Origin: Toxorhynchites rutilus septentrionalis
Lineage: Eukaryota; Arthropoda; Insecta; Diptera; Culicidae
Reading direction: 5' to 3'
Assembly: GCF_029784135.1 (NCBI RefSeq)
Contig: NC_073745.1
Span: forward strand, 283,003,803 to 283,067,802
Length of the DNA stretch: 64,000 nucleotides
The position numbers were made by a program, and so were the translations under genes. This document shows positions 57,254 to 64,000 of the stretch, in pieces. Numbering within the stretch: the first letter of the stretch is position 1; each line of letters starts with the position of its first letter. The notes beneath the pieces are model-generated. The model did not search any database. It saw only the letters and a list, made by a program, of their open reading frames with translations, and was not told where the DNA came from.

Positions 57254-57866
57254 TGTGTGGTTCGATGGTGGACTGTATATGATTGGGGAGGAGGCAAAGA
57301 TGCTCGTGACCTTTCCTCGGTTTAATTGGACAGCTGGTGATGCCTCACGCATGCGACAATCACAATCGCCGGGAAGTAGCTGGCTGAAAAGCTGCGTGCT
57401 GCGAAACTTTCCACTCGCTGATCTACGCTGACGACCACTCTCGTTGAATCAGCTGCTAGATAGAAACTCTTAAACACTGTGAAATTCAATACACGGAATG
57501 TTGTCTTTTATAATACACTTTATTTACATTGCCCTAGCTTAATCTAAAATTATACTAACTTATTCTAGACTAAAAGAGAAACACTTGTAAAAAAAAACTG
57601 TTTGAGGTAAAACACTTCTTGAGCCGTCAAAAAAATATAGATGTGAGAGCGTCTCACTGGCTGAAACGCATAGGTTTATTCAGCGGTAATGCTGCAATAG
57701 CGATGGACAGCATTTTTCTTTCTTGTGTTGTTGCCGTTATTGCGCTATGTAATGCACGTGCGCTGCTGGAAGGGGAATCAAAGAAAAGGGGCGTTTGTTC
57801 CTTATGAACATGTACAGACATGTTTTCTCTTGCGGGTTCTCTTTTCTTCAGTCGTGAGACTGAACA
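57254..57866 (-). repeat. 3' LTR of the BEL/Pao element
   Basis: This is 613 bp and identical on reading to 63336-63948. On the minus strand it starts TGTTCAG and ends CCACACA. An AATAAA signal lies on the minus strand near 57530, within the LTR. The polyprotein stop codon lies 17-19 bases inside this LTR. Confidence 0.93.
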
Positions 57867-60800
57867 TACTCCCCCGGCGAATAGGTAACAGCTGCTTTTT
57901 CTAATGAAGTGGAATCATTTCGATCATTGTCCAAAATAGGTAAAGGTGCTAATTTGTGAATGGGTCGCTTGAAAGTGCCGTTTTTACATTTGACTTCTAC
58001 CACACGCACTAAATTGTCAGGTCCATAAAATAATTTGTCCACTCGTCCTATTCTCCAACACTGTGGAGGCAGATTATCTTCCTTCATTAAAACAATCAAA
58101 CCTGGTTGAACATTTGGCTTTTTGACTTTCCATTTGTTCCTCACTTGTAATTCGGTGACATATTCTTTAGTCCAGCGACGCCAGAAATGTACCTTTAGCT
58201 GTTGTATGCGCTGCCATCGGGATAGTCGATTTTCTGGGATTTCTTCAAGTGAAGGTTCTGGTATAGCTAAGAGTGGTCGATTAATTAATAGATGACCCGG
58301 TGTTAGAGCTTCGGGATCATTCGGGTCTGAAGAGTGAGCATATAAAGGTCTTGAATTTAATATCGCTTCTATTTGACAGAGCAGAGTAGCGAACTCGTAT
58401 ATTGTAAGCGAAGCATTCTGGTAGATCTTTTTCAAAATTGTCTTCACACTTTTTACTCCTGCTTCCCAAAGGCCTCCAAAATGTGGTGCATTGGGTGGGA
58501 TTGTTCTCCAAACAATTTCTTTCATTTGACAAAACTCGAATATTTTTCTATGTGTATTTTCTTCTTTGAACATGCAGAACAAAGCATGTAATTCAGATTT
58601 GGCGCCTCTAAAATTTGTACCGTTGTCACTGAACATTTCCTCAGGAATACCACGCCTAGATACGAAACGCTGTAGCGCGGCGAGAAATGCGTTGGTGGAT
58701 AAATCTTCAACTGTTTCTAAATGCATGGCTTTTGTAACCATGCACACGAAAACACAAATATAACCCTTTATAGGAGCTCCTTTACGACCAGACTGCTTTA
58801 TCAGTATTGGTCCTGCAAAGTCTAAACCCACCTTTTGAAATACAGGAGCTGCATTTACTCGATAAGAAGGAAGGTCTCCCATTTGTTGGTCTAGGCATTT
58901 GGGATTCCTTTTGAAACATGTGACGCATTTTCGTAGAACAGAACGTACTGTAGATCTAGCGTTGAGAAGCCAATATTGTTGTCTCATAATGGTCATTACT
59001 CCAGATTGTCCCACATGCATATTTTCTTTGTGAATTGCAGTAATCAAACTTCTGACAATCGAGTTTCTACTAGGGAGAATCAATTGATGTCTTGTTTCGT
59101 ATGGTATATTCGAATGACGTAACCTTCCACCTACGCGCAAAAGATGTTTGTCCATAAACGGGTTCAAATTATTTAGTCGGTGATTATGCTCGCCAGATAA
59201 TATACTCTCTATTTCCATGGCAAATTCATGATGCTGGATTGCACTGACAATGTGCAAGTTTGCCTGGCGTAGTTCAGCGATAGTTGGATAGCGACTAAAG
59301 TTACGGTTCTCTTTGGATTTTCGTGTATTCGAGATGAATCGTAACAAATATGCAACGACTCTCTGCAATTTGCGATACGACTCAAACTTTGTCAGAAGTG
59401 GAAACTCTTCGTAAACCATTGAACAATAAACTTGTAATTCGTGTTTTAGCTCGGGAATCTCAATATCCGGAAGTATATCAACACTTTCAATATTATACTC
59501 CGCTGTTTGCATGAACTTGGGACCATTCCACCATTTTTCATTTTTAGCTAATGCTGATGCAGATTGTCCACGGGAAACTATATCTGCCGGGTTTTCATGT
59601 GTGTTTATATATCTCCATGTGTGTGTATCGTGTGATTTGATTTCTGCGACTCTATTTCGTACAAATATTTGCAGGTTGTTAGGCGACTTATTTAACCACG
59701 CTAAAACAATTTGGCTATCTGACCAGAGGTTTGTTGATGAGCATTCTATTTTTATTGCTTTAAGGATCTTCGAGACTAATCTGGTAAGAAGCACTGCTGC
59801 AAGGAGCTCTTTTCTTGGAATAGTGACTGGGGAAATTGGAGCTACCTTGGATTTGCCACAAATCAATCGCAAGTTCGCCGAGCCGTCCGAATGTATAGAT
59901 CTGATATACACACATGCGCCGTACGCTAGTTGTGACGCATCCGAGAATCCGTGGATTTCGTAATCAATCGCTCCATTTGAAATAATACATCTCGGGATAC
60001 GTATTTCTTGGAGAATCGGTAAATCGTTCAAGAATTCCTCCCATTCAATACAAAGTTCTTCATTTATCGGATCATCCCAATCAAGTTTACATATCCATAA
60101 TTTTTGCATTAGTTTTTTCGCTATTACAATGACGGGTGATATCAAACCAAGCGGATCGAATATTTTTGCTATCGCTGAGAGAACTTGGCGTTTGGTAGTA
60201 TGATCACTTTTGGTGGATTGTTGAGAGAGGAACAGAAATTCGTCTGCGGATGGATTCCACAATAATCCCAATGTTTTTATGACTTCGTTAATCGTAGAGT
60301 CCCCAATAGTTACTGTAGATTCTCTGTCTGCTTGAGGGATTGCTAATAAGAGGCGCCTGTCATTAGATGACCATTTGTGCAAGTGCATTCCACCGGAATT
60401 GAGTAATTCAATTAGTTGTTTTTGAATTTCTCTCGCTTCTTCTAGGTTGTTAGAGCCAAACAAGGCATCATCTATGTAAAAATTCTCTTCGACGACACGT
60501 GCTGCTAACGGATAAGTCTCTTTTTCTTCTTTAGCTAACTGGAGCAAAGCTCTTGTGGCAAGATATGGCGCAGATGCTGTCCCATACGTTACTGTCATAA
60601 GCTCAAGCACACGAAGCCTCTCGTTGGGTGATGAACGCCAAAAGATTCGTTGCAAAGAGCTATGTTTTGGATCTACTAAAATCTGTCTATACATTTTTGA
60701 AATGTCGGCACTCATTACGTACTGGTATTTTCTGAACCGTAATATTATCGACATTAAATCACTTTGAACGGTAGGACCAACCATCATTTCATCATTGAGA

Positions 60801-63169
60801 GATCTACCAGATACCTTTGCTGAAGCATCAAAAACTACTCGACATTTAGTTGTCGAACTTGAAGGACGTAGAACAGCATGGTGAGGAAGATACCATTTTT
60901 GCAAGTGAAAAGAATCTTCTTCTTCGTTTACTTCCTTGCAATGACCAAGTAACTCATACTCCGCAAGGAAATCGTCATACTGTGACCGCAAATCTGGTTG
61001 ACGCATCAGTTTAGATTCAAGTGAGTAGAATCTACGCAATGCCAGAGCGCGCGAGTCTGGCAATTGAGTTGCTGTGTCTTTCAAAGGAAGTTGAACAATG
61101 AAACGACCTTTTCCATCTCGGCGGTAAGTTTTCATAAAATGTTGCTCACAAATTTCTTCTTCGTCGGTAAAAATATTATCTTCTGGCACTCCTTCTATTT
61201 CCCAAAAGTTTTGTAAAAATTCTCCAATAGAATCTACACTCACAGTAAGAGCTTGCAGTGTTGTTATGTTGTGATTGTAATCATTATATCGACCACCCAC
61301 TAGCCATCCTAATTGTGAGTCTTGAAGACTGGGTAGGTTTTCCGCTAGTCTAAGACAGCCTGGTTTCATCAAATCATGGAACCAATCCATTCCGATAAGT
61401 AGGTCTATATTATCTGATTTATTAAAGTAGGGATCTGCTAATTTAATGCCTGATGGTATGTTCCAATTCTCAGTTGTGAAATGAATAGCCGGGATGTTAC
61501 CGGTAACCTTTGGCGTGATAAGACAATCCAAATTGAACTCAAAATTAGTGCAATGTGATCGAATTTGAACAGAACACTTCTGCTTCACAAGCGACTTCAC
61601 ATTGCCGATTCCAGCTATGGGAACATTCACTTCTTTTATGTTAAGATTCAACCTATTTTGTAGTGATTGCGAAATGAAACTCACCTGAGAGCCACAATCC
61701 AACAGGGCACGGCATTGATGTATTTGCTGATCTCTATCTAAAACTTTGACTAAAGCAGTGTACAACACCACTTGGCTGATTGGGTTCGACCGTGTATTAG
61801 AAAGGGCTGATGTTACTGTGGACTGGACTGCAGCATTTTCTTCAAAGGTTGTTGTTGACTCCACTGCGACACTGGTTTGGGAAAGTTGCCTCTTTTCGAC
61901 ATTGCTGTTTTGTACAGCTTCATCGTTATGAAGCAAGGTGTGATGCTTCCGTTGGCACTTGAAGCACGTTCGTTTCGATGGGCACTCTAGTACTCGATGA
62001 CCTCGACGTAGACAGTTGAAACAGCAGTTTCTCTCCTTCACCTTCAGCAGACGTTGATCCAATGATGAACTGCAGAATTCCGGACACTTGTAAGATGGGT
62101 GGCTGTTACTGCAGAAATCACATTGACTTTGTTGCACTGCAGGCGCGATTGCTGCGTTGGATCGCTGAATCGATTGTCCTCCCCAGGATGGTTTAGAAGA
62201 CGCACGCTGATGTTTGGATGCCACTTCGTTGGTTGTCTGGCATCTCTCCAAAATTGACACCCGTTCTTTCAGGAATTGGACAGTTAGGTCGAAATTTGGT
62301 AGTTCACCTCGCCGTATGGTAGCCTCCCAAAGTTTCTTCGTCTCGCCATCAATGGATTGTGCTAACAAATAAACAGCAATTTGCTCTGAAACACCAGTAA
62401 ATTCCTGTCCAAGGAACTTTAAATTCTCCACATGGTTGCTGAATGTTTCAACTAATTTTTGCAGCTCACTGTAATTTTCTTTCACTATTTTTTGCAAGCT
62501 TAACAACCCGCGAATATGCAAATCGATCATTCGCCGCTTGTTCTCGTATCTCTCCTCTAGCAGTTGCCAGGCTCTGTCGTAGTTTCCTTCGTTTAGCGTC
62601 CTGGCGTCAATCAATTTGGCAGCGTCTCCCACTAGAGCCTTCTCTAGATGATACAACTTGATGCGAGGAGGCTCATTGCTTCGATCCACTACATCTCGGA
62701 ACATTATTTTAAACTTCTCCCAGTGCTCATATCTGCCGTCGAATGTTGGTATGGCACGTGGGAGCGATTGCTGAATCACTAATGGCGGCGGATTCATAAT
62801 GGGTTGTGAAGCAGCCGGTTGTGCTTGTCGCTCTAGCAACATTTCTAATTTCACTGTCACTTCGTTGTAAATTTCCTCAAACTGCACATAACGATTATCA
62901 ATTTCTTCTTGCTCCAACGCTGGACTTCCACTCACTATTTGCTGATGATAACCGTCAAAGTCGTTATTCGCTGCTTCAACTCGTTTCATCCACACTTTGA
63001 CTTGTTGACTGGAAATTTCCTTTTGCTCCACTTCTGCTTGTTGAAGGAGATGCATGATCCTCGTTATTTTTCCTTGCGCTGCCCCGCGGAGCGCAGACAA
63101 AGCTTCGATGCTGCTAGCAACTTCTGCAGCTGCACTGTCGTTTTTCACTGGTGTTCTCTTCGTGGGCAT
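57848..63169 (-). CDS. BEL/Pao Gag-Pol polyprotein (1773 aa, intact)
   Basis: The frame runs from ATG 63169 to a stop inside the 3' LTR with no interruption. Domains by rough residue: coiled-coil-prone N-terminus; Gag DUF1759-type region about 135-310 (AIPTFDGRYEHWEKF); zinc knuckles about 345-415 (CDFCSNSHPSYKC, CFNCLRRGHRVLEC, CFKCQRKHH); aspartic protease about 470-600 (CRALLDCGSQVSFIS); and reverse transcriptase about 780-960, with YVMSADISKMYRQI and the catalytic box FYIDDAL near 898. Next come RNase H about 1090-1200 (SDSQIVLAWLNK near 1148), an integrase H2C2 zinc finger (HKENMHVGQSG...CVTCF), and the integrase core with Asp in GLDFAGPI near 1450, Asp in FSDNGTNF near 1516 and Glu in GGLWEAGVKSVK near 1566. 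A DUF5641-type tail ends it. All catalytic residues are present, so the copy may be competent. Confidence 0.95.
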   Translation of the reverse strand: MPTKRTPVKNDSAAAEVASSIEALSALRGAAQGKITRIMHLLQQAEVEQKEISSQQVKVWMKRVEAANNDFDGYHQQIVSGSPALEQEEIDNRYVQFEEIYNEVTVKLEMLLERQAQPAASQPIMNPPPLVIQQSLPRAIPTFDGRYEHWEKFKIMFRDVVDRSNEPPRIKLYHLEKALVGDAAKLIDARTLNEGNYDRAWQLLEERYENKRRMIDLHIRGLLSLQKIVKENYSELQKLVETFSNHVENLKFLGQEFTGVSEQIAVYLLAQSIDGETKKLWEATIRRGELPNFDLTVQFLKERVSILERCQTTNEVASKHQRASSKPSWGGQSIQRSNAAIAPAVQQSQCDFCSNSHPSYKCPEFCSSSLDQRLLKVKERNCCFNCLRRGHRVLECPSKRTCFKCQRKHHTLLHNDEAVQNSNVEKRQLSQTSVAVESTTTFEENAAVQSTVTSALSNTRSNPISQVVLYTALVKVLDRDQQIHQCRALLDCGSQVSFISQSLQNRLNLNIKEVNVPIAGIGNVKSLVKQKCSVQIRSHCTNFEFNLDCLITPKVTGNIPAIHFTTENWNIPSGIKLADPYFNKSDNIDLLIGMDWFHDLMKPGCLRLAENLPSLQDSQLGWLVGGRYNDYNHNITTLQALTVSVDSIGEFLQNFWEIEGVPEDNIFTDEEEICEQHFMKTYRRDGKGRFIVQLPLKDTATQLPDSRALALRRFYSLESKLMRQPDLRSQYDDFLAEYELLGHCKEVNEEEDSFHLQKWYLPHHAVLRPSSSTTKCRVVFDASAKVSGRSLNDEMMVGPTVQSDLMSIILRFRKYQYVMSADISKMYRQILVDPKHSSLQRIFWRSSPNERLRVLELMTVTYGTASAPYLATRALLQLAKEEKETYPLAARVVEENFYIDDALFGSNNLEEAREIQKQLIELLNSGGMHLHKWSSNDRRLLLAIPQADRESTVTIGDSTINEVIKTLGLLWNPSADEFLFLSQQSTKSDHTTKRQVLSAIAKIFDPLGLISPVIVIAKKLMQKLWICKLDWDDPINEELCIEWEEFLNDLPILQEIRIPRCIISNGAIDYEIHGFSDASQLAYGACVYIRSIHSDGSANLRLICGKSKVAPISPVTIPRKELLAAVLLTRLVSKILKAIKIECSSTNLWSDSQIVLAWLNKSPNNLQIFVRNRVAEIKSHDTHTWRYINTHENPADIVSRGQSASALAKNEKWWNGPKFMQTAEYNIESVDILPDIEIPELKHELQVYCSMVYEEFPLLTKFESYRKLQRVVAYLLRFISNTRKSKENRNFSRYPTIAELRQANLHIVSAIQHHEFAMEIESILSGEHNHRLNNLNPFMDKHLLRVGGRLRHSNIPYETRHQLILPSRNSIVRSLITAIHKENMHVGQSGVMTIMRQQYWLLNARSTVRSVLRKCVTCFKRNPKCLDQQMGDLPSYRVNAAPVFQKVGLDFAGPILIKQSGRKGAPIKGYICVFVCMVTKAMHLETVEDLSTNAFLAALQRFVSRRGIPEEMFSDNGTNFRGAKSELHALFCMFKEENTHRKIFEFCQMKEIVWRTIPPNAPHFGGLWEAGVKSVKTILKKIYQNASLTIYEFATLLCQIEAILNSRPLYAHSSDPNDPEALTPGHLLINRPLLAIPEPSLEEIPENRLSRWQRIQQLKVHFWRRWTKEYVTELQVRNKWKVKKPNVQPGLIVLMKEDNLPPQCWRIGRVDKLFYGPDNLVRVVEVKCKNGTFKRPIHKLAPLPILDNDRNDSTSLEKAAVTYSPGEYVQSHD

Positions 63170-63308
63170 TTTGCTCGTTGTTTGATTGTTCGTTCACTTC
63201 ACAAATTGTTCAAATACACTCACTCACTTTAGTCTATTAACGCTTCACTGTTTAAATTCCGTGTTTGATTTCACACTGGTAACTGCTCTTCTTCTCGGAG
63301 TCTGCTTC

Positions 63309-63327
63309 GATCCGGTTCGAAGGACCA
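63309..63327 (-). promoter_or_regulatory. primer-binding site of the BEL/Pao element
   Basis: On the minus strand this reads TGGTCCTTCGAACCGGATC, starting with TGG as the complement of a tRNA CCA end and containing a T-loop-like TTCGAA. It is 8 nt from the 5' LTR. The priming tRNA cannot be named from this alone. Confidence 0.55.
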
Positions 63328-63335
63328 ATTTCTTA

Positions 63336-63948
63336 TGTGTGGTTCGATGGTGGACTGTATATGATTGGGGAGGAGGCAAAGATGCTCGTGACCTTTCCTC
63401 GGTTTAATTGGACAGCTGGTGATGCCTCACGCATGCGACAATCACAATCGCCGGGAAGTAGCTGGCTGAAAAGCTGCGTGCTGCGAAACTTTCCACTCGC
63501 TGATCTACGCTGACGACCACTCTCGTTGAATCAGCTGCTAGATAGAAACTCTTAAACACTGTGAAATTCAATACACGGAATGTTGTCTTTTATAATACAC
63601 TTTATTTACATTGCCCTAGCTTAATCTAAAATTATACTAACTTATTCTAGACTAAAAGAGAAACACTTGTAAAAAAAAACTGTTTGAGGTAAAACACTTC
63701 TTGAGCCGTCAAAAAAATATAGATGTGAGAGCGTCTCACTGGCTGAAACGCATAGGTTTATTCAGCGGTAATGCTGCAATAGCGATGGACAGCATTTTTC
63801 TTTCTTGTGTTGTTGCCGTTATTGCGCTATGTAATGCACGTGCGCTGCTGGAAGGGGAATCAAAGAAAAGGGGCGTTTGTTCCTTATGAACATGTACAGA
63901 CATGTTTTCTCTTGCGGGTTCTCTTTTCTTCAGTCGTGAGACTGAACA
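63336..63948 (-). repeat. 5' LTR of the BEL/Pao element
   Basis: This 613-bp copy lies upstream of the coding region on the minus strand and so contains the element's promoter. It is followed by GGCGC, the second copy of the target duplication. Confidence 0.93.
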
Positions 63949-64000
63949 GGCGCGTTGGATGGTAAATGACATTAATTTTTGTACCGTCAATTAATTCCTT
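63949..64000 (-). pseudogene. I-clade ORF1 continuation beyond the BEL insertion
   Basis: After the second GGCGC target copy the minus-strand reading (IDGTKINVIYHP) lies in frame with the ORF1 piece at 57253-57110 once the BEL element and one GGCGC are discounted. The host element therefore extends beyond the right edge of the window. Confidence 0.65.

Larger units (their letters stand above)
57254..63948 (-). mobile_element. complete BEL/Pao LTR retrotransposon
   Basis: The element is 6695 bp with LTRs at 57254-57866 and 63336-63948 (613 bp each, ends TG...CA) that show no difference on reading. A 5-bp target duplication GGCGC abuts both ends (57249-57253 and 63949-63953). One open frame (63169-57848) spans the interior. 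A primer-binding-site-like TGGTCCTTCGAACCGGATC (minus strand, 63327-63309) lies 8 nt inside the 5' LTR, and a purine-rich GCCGGGGGAGTA abuts the 3' LTR. Intact structure and identical LTRs mean a very recent insertion. It landed in ORF1 of an older I-clade element. Confidence 0.95.

Noticed and set aside
57619..57807. 62-codon frame, repeated identically at 63701-63889
   Set aside because: It lies wholly inside the BEL LTRs, which explains the identical copies; no evidence of a protein.
58317..63407. Short plus- and minus-strand frames across the BEL interior
   Set aside because: Shadows of the intact polyprotein.

Overview
The window reads as nuclear DNA of a culicine mosquito, most likely Aedes (inference). 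It has a split gene with multi-kilobase introns, very dense transposable elements (TEs) of many classes nested in one another, tRNA-derived SINEs resembling the Feilai type, I-clade non-LTR fragments, a BEL/Pao element, mariner/Tc1/pogo-like elements and long (TA)n tracts. There is no bacterial operon, CRISPR array or rRNA.

Genes. (1) The plus-strand 3' half of a supervillin gene (actin-binding, villin/gelsolin superfamily) is carried by four coding exons: 38855-39005, 39390-40163, 42500-45087 and 51187-51426. Splice phases agree across all four, and the last exon is the villin headpiece ending in GLF plus stop. Upstream coding exons were not found. (2) At 20614-21738 (+) an apparently intronless 374-codon gene, which I do not recognise, carries a weak N-terminal membrane segment and a C-terminal repeat built on SQYSIS. 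It follows a CpG-rich, promoter-like region. (3) A possible first coding exon lies at 1215-1282 (+). (4) An Hsp90/Hsp83 3' fragment lies at 54820-55073 (+), a pseudogene.

Layout. 1-1300: CpG-rich block and possible exon. 2-8.8 kb: decayed mariner relative, SINE, long inverted repeat, and a 1265-bp mariner-like element with perfect inverted ends inside a larger terminal-inverted-repeat (TIR) element. 9-10.8 kb: 5'-truncated I-clade retrotransposon. 10.8-19.1 kb: inverted repeats, SINEs, a 92-bp TTAA element and a second I-clade tail. 19.8-22.8 kb: the 374-codon gene. 22.9-28 kb: (TA)n tracts with a 322-bp tandem duplication, a non-LTR tail and tandem SINE relics. 28.6-38.8 kb: nested DNA transposons and a roughly 120-bp minisatellite. 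38.8-52.8 kb: supervillin, its TE-bearing introns and 3' UTR; the last intron holds a Tc1-like element with doubled inverted repeats. 53-64 kb: Hsp90 fragment, then a degraded I-clade element interrupted by a complete BEL/Pao retrotransposon (57254-63948, minus) with apparently identical 613-bp LTRs and a 5-bp target duplication.

The genes form no shared pathway. What links the window is a cytoskeletal gene and one unknown gene embedded in layered transposon insertions whose nesting gives a relative chronology. The best candidates for something undescribed are the 374-codon repeat protein, the very young BEL copy, and the small non-autonomous families (TTAA mini-elements, long-TIR elements, the dispersed GACGTAG-ACTAC palindrome). 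All homology statements come from reading motifs by eye; no database search was run.
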